Source: Prochilodus magdalenae (taxonomy: Eukaryota; Chordata; Actinopteri; Characiformes; Prochilodontidae). From it: 64,000 bases of DNA. Of the stretch, positions 11,566 to 24,480 are shown piece after piece. The stretch spans positions 1 through 64,000 of the forward strand of contig JAMWET010006969.1 in assembly GCA_024036415.1 (NCBI GenBank), read 5' to 3'. The notes under the pieces were generated by a model that was not told the DNA's origin, did not search any database, and saw only the letters and a program-made list of their open reading frames with translations. How positions within the stretch are numbered: position 1 is the first letter of the stretch; every line of letters starts with the position of its first letter. A program made the position numbers and the translations under genes.

Positions 11566-11855
11566 CTTCTCAATTTGCACGGTCTATATGGCTGAAGCAT
11601 TTCATCAGTGATCCTCTCAGTTTGCACAGCAAATGGTATACCACTACCTCCATTATGACACTAAAGGACTTTACACAGACACTAAGGACTCTATTTTTAT
11701 ACTTTCACACTTCATATTGCATCTTTGTCTTTATCTGTATCACTGTATGTTGTGTTTCTCTGTTACTTCTGTCTATTTTGTATATCTGCTACTGGATGTC
11801 TGAATTTCCTGGGATCAATAAAGTATCTATCTGTCTGTCTGTCTGTCTGTCTGTC
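11566..11855 (+). mobile_element. LINE tail with 8-bp TSD inside LTR copy 2
   Basis: This is a 5'-truncated non-LTR element. The 3' UTR ends GGGATCAATAAAGTATCTAT followed by (CTGT)n. The target-site duplication TGATCCAT lies at 11558-11565 and 11856-11863. The short ORF across it has no known domain. Confidence 0.9.
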
Positions 11856-11905
11856 TGATCCATTATAAATGCTCTCCATGTGGAACGGACGAGAGCTCCA
11901 TTACA

Positions 11906-12790
11906 CTACATACCACTTTTATGTAGACTTAGTACACGAGTAGTATGTCATTTTGAATACAGCCAATCACTCCATGTATATGAACCTGTTCAGTTTCCTG
12001 ATGTATTCAGTATGTTTGTACATCTTGTGTAGTACCTGTGCTTTGTCTCTTGGTTTACTCTCTTGGTTATTTTCCTGGTTGTAATCACTTGGTTGATTGG
12101 TTTATCAGTTTTGGTTGCTGCTGTGTTTGCTTATTGGTTTCTGACTGGCTCTGTAACTAGTTACACTTACTCCTACTCATTAAACCCATCCATGAATTAA
12201 ATATGTTTTATGATACCTCATAAATGCCCATATTTATTAACGACTTTTATACACTTTATTTATACACTTTTTTTAGAGTGTGGTTTGTCACTGTCTGTAT
12301 TTGTGGTGTAACTACCTCTTATTTGAAAGGACGAAAGTTCTCTACAGAGCAAAGGCATTTTGCGTACTATGTTTATATGTGTAATGTGTTATGTGTAAAT
12401 CGTGTGACCGTGTAATGGAACAGTTACTTAATTGCTAATGCATTAGTAAATGTTTCCATTCACCTAGTGACATAGAAATAATAAAGATGTCAACTTGAAT
12501 GCAAAATTAATATTTTTATTTAAATATTTTTACTAAAGTACATTATACTAACGGACATAGCAGTTATTAATACAGCTGAGTCCATACAAACAAGCAAAAA
12601 TATATATAAATATTTTATAAATGTAGTGCCTCTGGCTTGCTCCCGGGCGGCTTGGACTTTGTGGACTGCTTTCTGTAAAGCTGTTTGAGACAAGATTAGT
12701 CGTAAAAATGTTATACAAATATATAATGTGTATATATAATGCAATGACAGAAAACAAGGAACTGCCTCATACAAAATGTCCCTTCACTGT
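11906..12790. other. Intergenic, no gene recognised
   Basis: AT-rich DNA with a TTGGTT-type imperfect repeat near 12040-12130 (CTTGGTT occurs repeatedly). No convincing ORF or element end was seen. Confidence 0.4.
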
Positions 12791-13204
12791 AAAATCCTCA
12801 CCTTCACCCATAAAGGATAAAGTGTCCGTCCTCCTCAAACCACACTAGGGTTCATGAAATGTAGCTGGCACAAAATAGCAGGCAACCCCATGCGGAATGA
12901 AGGACAGCTACTGCCGCATCTCTTCCCATGCAGTGAGTACCTTTATGTAAAAGTCAGGCAGTCCACAGATTTTGGAGGTTAACTCAAAACATTTCCCACA
13001 AAACTCGTACATCACAAAACAAAGGGCAATGACCCCGACTCGCCACTATATCTCTTATTCCCACCCTAAATAACTCCTCTTTCTTTTTTGCAACATTAAG
13101 GGCCCAAAGCCCGGGACCACTAGCCAAAAAAGGACCATTCCACTCCTTTTCAAAATAGTTCCTCAGGAACACGTTCATGAAGTGAGATTTAAAGCTCTGA
13201 TGCG
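12791..13204 (-). other. Minus-strand coding-like fragment, unidentified
   Basis: On the minus strand a 74-codon open frame (12984-13208) is rich in F, W and L (NYFEKEWNGPFL, GPGLWALN). It ends at a stop, and a similar-looking composition continues in another frame to about 12800. The composition suggests a decayed coding relic rather than random AT-rich DNA, but I do not recognise it. It abuts the LINE at 13205. Confidence 0.25.
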
Positions 13205-15630
13205 TCACCTACACAGCCAAGAATGGCAATGTTTAAGAGTGGATCTGTACCTCGAGTCCTTCGAGCTTCAAGCTGACCGTTCAGCCGCAGCTACGAGCAA
13301 GACCCGCGGTGGAGGAAACTGTATCTATGTAAACAAAGTGTGGTGCAAGTACTCTGTCATCATGGTTTACACCAACGTGGCTAATGCATACAAAGCCACA
13401 CCCCTCCTCCTGCTGCCTGGGCCACCACAGACTCACACATCAACATTGACATCTACGCCAACTCTGTCCTGGAACATATCAACAACTGTGTGGATAGAGT
13501 GACATCACACAAAACAATAATAACCTTCCCTAACCAGAAGCCCTGGATGAACAGTTCGCCTCCTGCTCAAAGCTAGAGATGCTGCCTTTGGGTCAGGTGA
13601 CCGGGAGGCTTACAGCTCTGCCAGAGCTAATTTGAGGAAAGGGATCGCCATGGCCAAGCACTGCTATAAACAACGGACTGAGGAGCACTTCAGCTCTTCT
13701 GACCCACGGCGTATGTAGCAAGGCATACAAACAATACACGTAGCACTGTACTAGCCAACAACTGTGCTTCACTCCCTGAGGAGCTTAATCACTTTTATGC
13801 TCGCTTTGACCAGGGGAACAAGGTGGTCTCCTCAAAAACTGATCCGCCACTCCACGATCATCCACTCACACTCTCCACCCTGGATGTTCGTCGTACGCTG
13901 AGTAGGGTGAATGTACGGAGTGCTGCCGGGCCTGATGTGGTACCTGGTCGTGTGTTTTTTTTTTTTGGAACATACAACAATCTTTCACTGGCCCAAGCTG
14001 CTGTACCAACCATCTTCAAGACTGCCACCATTGTGCCGGTGCCAAAGCACCCAACTGCTTCAGCCCCGAACAACTTCCGCCCTGTCGCACTCACCCCAAT
14101 CATCTCCAAGTGCTTTGAAGGACTAGTTCTTTCTCCCTTGAAATCCTGCCTGCCCGCCACACTGGATCCACCTCAGTTCGCCTACCGTAGCAACAGGTCA
14201 ACTGAGGATGCCATCTCCACGGCACTTCACACTGCACTGACCCACCTGGACTGTCAGAACTCCTATGTCAGAATGCAGTTCATTGACTTAAGTGCAGCAT
14301 TCAACACAGTGATCCCCGCCAAGCTTATCTCCAAGCTCAACCATCTGGGTATCAGCACAACACTTTGCAACTGAATTTCGGACTTCCTGACCGACAGAAC
14401 CCAGTCTGTTAAGTTAGACAACCTCCCTTCCTCTTTCATCAGCCTGAACACCGGCGTCCCGCAAGGTTGTGTTTTGTGCCCGATCCTGTACTCCCTGTTC
14501 ACCCATGACTGCGTGCCAATCTTTGGTTCTAACACCATAATCAAGTACGCGGGCGACACCACGGTGACAGGCCTGATCAGAGAAAACGACGAGAAGGCCT
14601 ATAGGGATGAGGTACGGCATCTGTCTACATGGTGCCATGACCACAACCTAACACTGAACACCCAGAAAACCAAGGAGATCATAATGGACTTAAGGAGGTC
14701 TAGAAACCAGGCTCACCAACCAGTCTACATCAGTGGAGCTGCAGTAGAACAGGTGACCAGCTTCAAGTTCCTCGGCACCCACATCTCTAGTGATCTCACC
14801 TGGTCTCTGAACTCCTCAGTTCTGGTCAAAAAGGCGCAGCAGCGCCTTTACTTCCTTCGGAGCCTCAAGAAAGTTCACCTGTCTCCCAGGATCCTGGTGA
14901 ACTTTTACCGCTGTACCACTGAGAGCATACTCACCAACGGCATCTCTGTATGGTACGGCAACTGCTGCTGCTGCTGACCGCAAGGCACTCCAGCGGGTGG
15001 TGAAAATGGCTCAACGCATCACAGGCACCAAGTTACCCACCATTCAGGACATCTATCATAAGCGCTGCCAGGGCAGGGCGAGGAATATCATCAAGGACGT
15101 TTCCCACCTGAATCATGGTCTTTTCACCCTCCTCCCATCTGGCAGGCGCTACAGGAGCCTCCGCTCCCGCACCAGCAGACTTAAGAGCAGTTTTTTTCAT
15201 GAGGCTGTGTGTCTCATGATCGCTGCACGGGCACTTTAATTTACATTGCACTCCCTCTACTGCATCCTCGCACCTTCTGTACTGTTAATGCATCCATCAC
15301 CAAGCCTACCGTATACTCATGTTTACATACTGTATACTCATGTTTACATAGTGTTCTCATATTATCTCTACCTCAGATGTTATTTTCATTGTGTACATAC
15401 TGTCTACTTGCACTACTCTTACAGTTGAAACATTCATTTGTAAATGCTGCTCCATACATTCATATATATGTATATAGAGATGCTTATATATGTATATATT
15501 TATTATTACGGCTCTTTATGTAAATAATACTGTACTTGCACTTCTGGTTAGATGCTAACTGCATTTCATTGGCTCTGTACCTGTACTCTGCACAATGACA
15601 ATAAAGTTTAATCTAATCTAATCTAATCTA
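13205..15630 (+). mobile_element. Decayed jockey/CR1/L2-type LINE with (TCTAA)n tail
   Basis: This is a non-LTR retrotransposon. It carries an endonuclease-domain remnant (GGGNCIYVN near 13300), a linker and reverse-transcriptase domain (13.5-14.6 kb), a C-terminal region, a 3' UTR with AATAAA at 15600-15605, and (TCTAA)n at 15609-15630. The exact clade (L2 or Rex1-like) cannot be fixed by eye. The 5' end is incomplete. The minus-strand tail at 2996-3446 is the same family. Confidence 0.9.
13500..15239 (+). pseudogene. LINE ORF2 remnant (reverse transcriptase)
   Basis: Diagnostic RT blocks in order are RPVALTPIISK (about 14080), FAYRSNRSTEDA (14180), MQFIDLSAAFN (14274), TGVPQG (14452), YAGDTTV (14546), and LNTQKTKE with FKFLGTHIS (about 14655-14790). 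The catalytic YADD/FADD box reads YAGD. Breaks include a Trp-to-stop change (TGA) near 14373, stops near 13500 and 13720, a T-run indel at 13955-13966, and a frameshift near 14975 after which the C-terminal part continues to 15239. The endonuclease part is fused directly to a later segment near 13365, so an internal deletion removed much of the catalytic domain. The element cannot be autonomous. Confidence 0.9.
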
Positions 15631-15795
15631 CAGATCGACTCAACCAGCCATCTCCAAAGACACATAGGGGACATGTGTCCAAACTCCCACTGGCTGTCCG
15701 AACAGCTGAGTCTCTGTTACTGATTGTCACGTGTACATTTCACTGTAAAGTAACACTTCAAAACATTAACCCTGACAAATGTTCCAATGGTTTAC
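15631..15795. other. Short spacer after the LINE
   Basis: Unique sequence with no recognised feature. Confidence 0.3.
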
Positions 15796-16240
15796 ACTTT
15801 ATGTGTAATAGCTTCACACTCTCGTAGCAATATCAGAAGAGCCCACTGGTTACTAAAGTATCTGAAAGTTTTCATAGTACATGCATAGAATGTATCTGAA
15901 AGTTTCCAGTGCATGCATAGAATGGAATTTTTTGCCCAGAGGAAATGACCCATGACTGGGGCCCAGGAAAAACATGTAATGTTATGTGGGGCAAATTTCC
16001 CATTTACATATTCCATATGTGTTCAGTCTATAAAACCTTGGGAGTGTCTACGTTTGAGAGAGTCAGCTTGGACGATGCTGTCTGTAATAAAAATGATATT
16101 ATCTATTTGACCAAGACAGTATTGACGGAGTCATCTTTTCAATACCAACACACCATGGCACATCTTCAAGTTTACCACACTTGGCACCAAAATGGTCTCA
16201 ATCAAAAGTTCGTCATACATTCTTCCTGTTTATAAAAAGA
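15796..16240 (+). promoter_or_regulatory. Promoter/LTR-like patch (TATAAAA, AATAAA, repeated boxes)
   Basis: A direct repeat of about 30 bp (GTATCTGAAAGTTT...GCATAGAAT) occurs twice at about 15857-15920, followed by CTATAAAACCTTGGG at 16028 and AATAAAAATG at 16087. Spacing and order resemble a U3-R layout, but no partner copy exists in the window, so an LTR is only a possibility. Confidence 0.3.
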
Positions 16241-16499
16241 AAATTCTGCTATTATCAAAAACTATAAACGATGTTTACCACACAAGCAAACAGAAATGCA
16301 TTCTTTCTATTTCTCATCACAGCCTGTGCCAACTTTACTACAAACCCAAATATGTGAAATGCGCTTAAATTTTTCACTACACAAGTTAACTAAGATGCAT
16401 TGTTCACCAGATTAACTCTTCCCTCCAGTCGAAAATCCAGGTTCTTTACTAAGACCTCTTACGTGAAACAAGGTTGTAAACTTTACTGCTAAGAAACAC
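16241..16499. other. AT-rich spacer
   Basis: No ORF, repeat or signal recognised. Confidence 0.3.
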
Positions 16500-17690
16500 A
16501 GGTATCACCCCAAGCACAACTACATTTCATTTGGCTTGCATTTCTAGAGGTCAACATAATGGTAACTCCACCAAAGCACCAAGGGAAGACCTGGACTCAG
16601 CATCTGCGTATATCCACTCTGTATACAGATCAGGTTCTTGGCGAGCAACACTCAGGTGTTCAACACTGTCCTTCAAACAAATAGGGAGGAATACCATGAT
16701 GCGGTGGTCTTCAGACCAGCCAAAAGACCAAAAGACAAGCCTTTCTATAAGTGGCTTAGAATGGCACCTCGCCTTCTAAGCCAACAGAAAGGCATCTACT
16801 TTAAACAGTGCCTATGTGTCAAATCAATTTGATCAAAATAACTCCCCTTGAACTTCACCTGTGGGCTGTCTTCTACTTCCATTCTTTCAGGTCAGTCTTG
16901 TATAATCCAAAGTCCTGTCTATTGCCCCAGCAAAGTGAGAGATTCCAAATGGCTTTATCTCTGACGGCACTGGTAAAAAACTGGTGAAGAATACCTGATC
17001 GTGATGTTCCCAACATATCCATGACCATCATGGAGCCGGGAATAACTCAAGTTACCAGGTCAGTAAACACACTGGAAATCAGCGTCCATGAAGTGCTCCA
17101 TCTGAAGCAGCGGACATGACCCTAACCTGTTACATGATGCAGAAGACCGATACCTCCCTGAAGCAGCTTTCTGGCACAATCAGATTCAATGTAGACACTG
17201 GCAGCTACATGTTTACTGTCACCAATTCCCCCATGGCCAATTACAGTAACCACTACAACCTAAAAGCAGTAAACCTGGTTGAGAAGCTTCACTTTGTGTT
17301 GCCGAAATTCATTAGGTTCCATCAGCTATGATGACTCTATCCCTATAGAATCCTTTAATGATTACATTTACGGCATTTAGCTGATGCTCTTATCCAGAGC
17401 GACTTACAAGGTTAATGATTACAGGTAGGCCAACGTAGTGTTAGGAGTCTTGCCCAAGGACTCTTATTGGTGTAGCTCAGCATAGTCACCCAGACTGGGA
17501 TTCAAACCCCAGTCTCCCACACGTAGTGGTGTTACCCACTGAGCTACCACAACCACAGATTACCAACAGATGCCAGCTACATCAGGGTCTAGAAACAAAG
17601 ATGCAAGCCAAACCCTGAAAGTTTAAGTAAGGACTGTCAAATTTTTCCTTTGTCGTTTAATTAATTGTATCCGTGTTCTGCTATTGCATT
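16500..17690 (+). pseudogene. Decayed coding stretch of unknown family
   Basis: Open segments in shifting frames look protein-like: 16585-16830 (VFRPAKRPKDKPFYKWLRMAPR), about 16990-17100 (NISMTIMEPGITQVTRSVN), and 17116-17331 (LSGTIRFNVDTG, NLKAVNLVEKLHFVLP). After a SINE at 17366-17557 the same frame appears to resume to about 17625. Several frameshifts separate the pieces, so this is not functional. I do not recognise the family. It could be a retrogene, an endogenous viral remnant or a host gene relic. AATAAA occurs at about 17737. Confidence 0.4.
17366..17557 (-). mobile_element. tRNA-derived SINE, family 1
   Basis: On the minus strand it has a pol III A box (TAGCTCAGTGG) near 17540 and a B box (GGTTTGAATCC) near 17500, a tRNA-unrelated body, and a tail containing the rc of GCATTTAGCTGATGCTCTTA. 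The target duplication GATTAC lies at 17360-17365 and 17558-17563. It interrupts the decayed coding stretch. Confidence 0.85.
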
Positions 17691-18734
17691 CAATTCATAT
17701 AGTTCATTTAGACTGTATTTCAATACGACTTTGTTTAATAAACTTATTGAAATTTCACCTGTCTGGACATTTGGTCTACTAGAGTATCCTGATTCTAAAC
17801 TGGACTAAAATAGGACACCATAGACAAATCAACTGTACTGATTTCAAAAGCTACCTCATGCTACTTTCAGTATTCCTAACTATAGTCTCCTCCTAAATTC
17901 ATTGCTTTACTACCAAACCTTACTTTGAGCTGGTATTAAATAATCTAACTAATCATTCATGTACACGCTTCCCAAAATTTAAAGTGAGTTCTCACCTTCA
18001 TAAAGAAGTTTCACATTTTATTCAGGTTACGATATGTACGAAAAATACACTCAAAATGACTTTTATAGCAATTTACAAATATTGTTAGTCTTATTCAGAT
18101 TTATCCTACTATTAAATAGTATACATCATTCGACATGCACCCTAAATTACATGCACTCTTTAACTTGGAAATATTGGCTTTGCCTCCTGCTGGTTCTGCC
18201 CTGCTTTTCCACCTAGAACACAATGTAATAAGTGTGATGATATTTAAAGATTTTAGCAAACATGTATTCTTAAACTGCTGCAGCTCTTTTGTTTCTTGGA
18301 CAGAGTGTTTGGTTGCTTTACACCATCCTGTATTGATGTAAGTATAATAATTATTTCTGCTCATCTTTAGCTATTTAAAGTAACCGATCAACCCTGCCAA
18401 CAGCAGTTGGACAGCGACCCCTGCAGTGTTGGTACTGTTGGTTGCAAATATGACTGTCCTCTGATGCCAGATTGAAGTGACAGATAGTAAGTGTAGAAAA
18501 GGCCACTAAAAGTTTGCATTTGTTAATTTATTTATTTCATTTAATATAAAAAGTTATGTAACTTGCTCAAGCCTATTAATTATAATGCCATATTATAGTA
18601 ATTATCACCAATACATTGTTAATAAAGATGATATGTAATAGCCCAGTCACAATTTAACATGACTGAATTTATTTAATCTCAATGAACCAAGCTACTATGT
18701 CAGCTAACCTCCCAAGTCCTCCATGGCTATTCCT
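17691..18734. other. Intergenic, no gene recognised
   Basis: AT-rich with overlapping short ORFs on both strands near 18034-18364 and no domain features. A block near 18390-18480 (CAACAGCAGTTGGACAGC) is GC-richer but unrecognised. Confidence 0.35.
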
Positions 18735-18836
18735 GCCTTGCACCCTATAACTCCAGGAAGGCTCTGGACACACTCTGACTCTGGCCAAGAAAAAGCTGAT
18801 AAGAAGATTAATGGATGGATGAATAGCTTTTGCAAT
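18735..18836 (+). mobile_element. LINE L2-type 3' tail fragment
   Basis: CTCCAGGAAGGCTCTGGACA followed by GCTGATAAGAAGATTAATGG and a (ATGG)n-like end matches the well-known 3' end of fish L2-type elements. The body is absent. Confidence 0.6.
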
Positions 18837-19982
18837 AGGCATTACACAAGATGATGCATTACATAAAGGATGAACTATATAAACACAAACACACATATAA
18901 ACACAGTCAGAGAAAGTACAAAACAGCACTTTTGAACCAACAAGCTTTTTACAAAGAGGACTTTGACCTGGAGATTACTTACTGAACGTCTACATGAATT
19001 TTTACGAGCTGGAAGATAATAGGATTTATAAAAAAAAGTAATTTCACAGATTATTTATGGTTGAATATGCAAACACCAAGATAAAAAGATATAGTGTGTT
19101 TGTTTAACATTAAGGATGAAGTAATATTGTATTGTGTAATTGTGAGTCAGGTTTTTTATCATCCTACCGCAATGCCCAGCTACACAAATGGGCTGAATGA
19201 GTTCAAATACAAATACAGACACAGTCTTGTGGTACTTTTGTGCATAGAGGGTGTTTTTTTTTAATAAGCTAGAAAAGCTTATGCATGTCTATATCCTCCC
19301 ATCAATTCCACTGGAATCATTAGACCAGAAAACATGCTTATGGAAGTTTAAGGAAAGTTTGTCTGGCCACACTCAAAGTTCTGCTTTGTATGTCTTGATA
19401 AATAAGGCCCAGCTCTCATGAGATGGTGTAGCCCTTCATTCTCACAGGGACAAGCGTTTTTCTGTAAGTTCTATCTGGCAATGATTTAAAGAAAACATTC
19501 TCAGTGGATAGATCACGTGTTTTACGTTGGAACTGCTAATAATATTTATTAGAAGTTCCAATGTAAACAAACTGTGTGCTTGAGTTCAAGTAGAGATACC
19601 CAAGGGTAAAATATTCCTCCAGTAAAAGTAGAGGTTCCTCCCTTTAGACCTCCACTGGAGAAAGAATACTAAAGTATTCACCTTCAAATGTACTTAAATA
19701 TGGAGAGTAACAGGAGCATGATTTATTATGGCTCTAATGTCCTGAAATTTCTCTCTAATGTCTTCATTTCTGATACAAGACTCTAAATCAGCTTAGTGTA
19801 GGTGAAGAGACTCTAGTGTCTCTCAGTCCACCAGTCTTTAATAGAAGCTCATTCATTAGACTGACACTGTTGTCTATTCAAATTATCATAAACACAGAAC
19901 ACTGAAGGAGAACAGTTTCCATTAGCTAGAACCAAGTGGCTATGAAGTTCTCCAGGCTGAAACTACACGTACTTGGGTAAAC
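18837..19982. other. Intergenic with a palindrome
   Basis: No gene. It contains the 35-bp palindrome listed separately and a stretch (19590-19720) of AGTAAAAGTAGAGG/ACTAAAGTATT type seen in repetitive fish DNA. Confidence 0.35.
19527..19561. other. 35-bp near-perfect palindrome
   Basis: TTGGAACT-G-CTAATAA-TAT-TTATTAG-A-AGTTCCAA: the arms are complementary over 15 of 16 positions around a 3-nt centre. It would form a strong hairpin. It could be two joined terminal inverted repeats, but no flanking element was recognised. Confidence 0.8.
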
Positions 19983-20180
19983 CTTCGGCCCAGTCTGAGG
20001 TCCCGAGTGCTCTACATCAGACTTTTATTAAGAATGTCTCTGTACTTTACTCCATTCAGCTTTCCCTTAACCCTGACCAGTCTCCCTGGCATAATGCTGC
20101 CACCACCATGCTTCACTGTAGGGATGGTTTTGGACAGATGATAAGCAGTGCCTGGTCTCCTCCAGACATGAAGCTTAGAA
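19983..20180 (-). mobile_element. Tc1/mariner transposase fragment
   Basis: The minus-strand complement of GCATAATGCTGCCACCACCATGCTTCACTGTAGGGATGG and its neighbours is a Tc1-like transposase core relic. The plus strand shows the hallmark ATGCTGCCACCACCATGCTT. Both ends are missing. Confidence 0.75.
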
Positions 20181-20187
20181 ATAGTGG

Positions 20188-20306
20188 TATGGTGGTTGGT
20201 GTGACGCAATGGATAACACTGCTTGTCACTGAACTACCACACAACGTGGGAGGTTGGGGTTAAATTCCTGGACTGGGTGACTAAGCTGTACTACACCAAT
20301 AAGAGT
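20188..20306 (+). mobile_element. SINE family 1 head, truncated
   Basis: The tRNA-like head of the SINE seen at 17.4, 40.0 and 63.2 kb is present in plus orientation (GGATAACACTGC, GGGGTTAAATTCC, ACTACACCAATAAGAGT). The A box is damaged (GACGCAATGG) and the 3' tail is absent. Confidence 0.7.
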
Positions 20307-21385
20307 TGAAGGAGAATCAATTCTTATATTTTCCCTGCTGGTGTTTTGAATTTCTGTTCAATGTGACTGTTAATCAAAGTGCATGCTCACAGTGTGACAT
20401 ATCTATGGTATCATATGCAAACACTCTCATAAATAAACGTAAGGCTGGCAAGTATTTTAAGGCATATTAAAATATAGCTAACATAACTATTAACAAGTCA
20501 ATACAGAGATTTTTGACTGTTTGAGACTCAGAGTATCATAGTCTAGCTACTTAAATCTTACGTAATGTTTTCAGTACATTTATGAAATTTCAGCCAAGAG
20601 AAAAGAAAAAAAAGTACAGTAAGTCCTTTTTTCGTCCCCTACGGTTCTGCAAAGAAACATTGACATCGAAAGCAGCCTTTAAAAAACTATGTGCAATGAT
20701 TTGACCATCTGTGGGACCAATCATTGCCAGTTACCCACCACCTGGGTCCTGTGAAGAGAATCACCACTGCGTTATGCGAGCTGGACGCATGTGTGTGGAG
20801 TGTTGTGGGTGAAATGTATGGTGTAAGTGTAACAGCAGTTAAAAACTGTATGCAAAGTAATCAGATCCGGAGGAGCTGATTCATGTGACTTTACGGCTTA
20901 AAGTGTCACTATTTATTGGAAAATCACATTTTTAATTTTTCACATTTTAGCTTTAGCAATATCCCCACTATTTCACTTCATCTGAGCAGAAAAGCTCAGT
21001 GTTGGAACAACAATGATTTGCCTTGCAATGATTGCCTCAAAAGGCTGTGCAGCAAAATTACCATGGTGGTTTTTCTTTCTGTAACGGAAGGGTAGCACCA
21101 GTTTTGTCCATGTGTGTACCCACCTAGTAAATATTTTACACATGAAACTACTACAAATCAACCAACAACTTACAATACAAGAATACTTCAGTAATAAAAC
21201 CCTGACCTCCAAATCCTCATTCTCATATCAGTTTCAAACAAGAGGCCATTCATCTAATGAATCCCACAGCATGAAAGTACTCTTTAAGAGTCTGTAGATC
21301 AACTAGTAACTTTAATCACCTTGCTGGCTGACCTGCATCTGTGGGTTTAAGAAGGTTTAAGTACGGTGTAGATATTTGACTCCCT
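20307..21385. other. Region 3' to the ZNF locus, nothing identified
   Basis: Mixed AT-rich DNA. The part next to 21386 is presumably the 3' UTR of the minus-strand zinc-finger exon. I could not assign a poly(A) site with confidence. Confidence 0.35.
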
Positions 21386-22663
<1,278 letters not shown>

Positions 22664-24209
22664 CTGTAAGAAAAATAAGGGAAAAAGAGGGAGAAAGGGG
22701 GTGGCAATTAGTGTCAAATACAACCAAATACTGACCAACACAAGTTGATCAGGGATTGAAGTAATCAGGAGGAAAAGCTGCTGGCCTTAAGGTAGACCTT
22801 CTATAGTACCATATTTTCAATTGGCAAATTATTCCAGAACGGCAAAACACTGGATCACTTAAACAGTGATGGGGTAAGTCATGCTTATACTTGTACTGTG
22901 ATATCTTGGCAAAAAAAGAGAAGCAGCAAACAGCATGCTTTAGGCAAGCATTCTTTATTGAACGCAGCAGACACCCTACCCTTACACTCTACGTTGATTG
23001 TAGACATCAACAATGGCACTGCTGGCCCACCGCCTAGCACAGAACAGCACAAACAAAAGGACATTGTAACTGAACAACACTTTCCAAATAAAGCCCATCC
23101 CAATGCATACACAGCGCTCATTGCAGGGTTTAGCATGTAGCTGGTCTGCAAGGTGCACCTCCCAAACAAGCCAATAGAGGAACCCTGCAAAAAGTTTACA
23201 GAATCTTGGGACCAATGCAGTATTTAAGAAGGATACAGTAAAAGGTGGATCAACAGGTCTGAACAATCTTCTTGGATCTACAGGGAAACCTATGTGAGAG
23301 AGAGAAACTACTGGGCCTATTGGTGCATTCAACCACTACTGGACTGCACTGTTCCCACTAAAAGCTTGACAGCTTTGATAGCACTAGGTTCTCAGAGTTC
23401 CTCTGACTTAATATGTTCACAATGGTATCTGACATTGCTTACTAATAACTTGTATATTAAAAAAAAAAAAAACAGAGGATGCTTTGAAGAACACTGTGTC
23501 GCTGCCAACATGTAGTTTCCCAATGCTCTTATTTAAAAAGTCATGTGCTAAATAAAGACTGAATGTTACAAAACAAGGCTCACAGAGACTTCAGAATCAG
23601 AATCACCTTTATTGTCACACAGTCACAAGAACCAGCGAAATTAGCCATCGGCCTATCCATACAGGACAGGAGGACAGGTGAAGCTGCTGCGTGGGACACG
23701 CGCCGCCATCGTAGTATAAATATGGCAGCTTGGGATGAGCCTCAAAACACTCTACCAGCCAACCAGTAACATGAATTGACAGATAAGCTTGTGAGTCAAC
23801 TGTTGGTGTATATAAAGCACGTGTCCTAAATCCAGTTATTTAAACAGTGTTGATTTCCCTAATTTAAGGTCAGGAACTTCTACTATTTACTGTCATGACA
23901 TGACCATTGGCTTTAGTCTGGAATACTACATTAATACAGAGGTGTCACAGTGAGTGTATTAACCAGTGTATTAAGATTCCTAATTTCACCTGAGACCTAG
24001 TGTGTTCATGTTCAGGAAGAAATCCAAATGCTGCACTTCAATTCAGAGAGTTCAGACGTTGACTTGCCTGGTAGCTCCTACACTTTAGAAGCTTAATGCT
24101 GGTCTTCCAAACCTCCCTCTATTATATGAAGCACACTTTTAACATCCAGACCTGAGCGTATAATAACAAAAACCCCAACATACCAGCCTAATACTGCTCC
24201 ATATATACT
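22664..24209 (-). other. Putative intron of the 22-kb ZNF locus
   Basis: This lies between the finger exon and its putative 5' module. It contains a minus-strand open stretch (22885-23330) with AATAAAG on the minus strand near 22950. Its identity is unknown. It also contains a LINE tail at 23592-23660. Confidence 0.4.
23592..23660 (-). mobile_element. LINE tail fragment, (AGAATC)n type
   Basis: CAGAATCAGAATCACCTTTATTGTCAC on the plus strand is the complement of the GTGACAATAAAGGTGATTCTG 3' end of a non-LTR element. It is related to, but not identical with, the tail at 10.4-10.56 kb. The 5' limit is unclear. Confidence 0.65.
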
Positions 24210-24480
24210 ACAGCACAGCCCACCTGAGAGTGTCCCTCTCTGTAAAACTAACTAAAGCTTTAGTCTGTCAGTACAGCCTCTTTAAACCGCCAGCAGTGAG
24301 TTTAACAGACCTTCACAGCACGTAGGTCCTCAACACAGACACTGCAGCAGTTCTGCTCGGTAATCTCACTCTGTCAGGAACGTAGGAAACCACACGATAC
24401 TTCAACAAGCTAACGCGAGACTATATGCGTCGTCATGACGGCCACCTTAGAGGCTCAGCCTTCAAATTAAAAGTCCCCCT
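24210..24480 (-). promoter_or_regulatory. ZNF promoter/5' exon module 1
   Basis: On the minus strand this is homologous to the modules at 31.8 and 32.5 kb: GGGGGACTTTTAATTTGAAGG, TAGTCTCGCGTTA, then a 50-bp core (complement of 24270-24328) around GAAGGTCTGTTAAACTCACTGC and GGCGGTTTAAAGAGG. It lies 1.5 kb upstream of the 22-kb finger exon in the right orientation, so it is inferred to be that locus's promoter and untranslated first exon. No long ORF is present. Confidence 0.6.

Larger units (their letters stand above)
10563..11905 (-). mobile_element. Solo-LTR copy 2, minus strand, with nested insertions
   Basis: On the minus strand this matches the 5' part of the 932-bp LTR. Its terminus is at 11905 (GAGCTCCATTACA, complement of TGTAA..GGAGCTC). 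LTR segments are 10563-10833, 11539-11565 and 11864-11905. The gaps are filled by an unknown insert (10837-11533) and a LINE tail (11566-11855). The LTR 3' half is missing and replaced by the LINE tail at 10370-10562. Confidence 0.85.
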
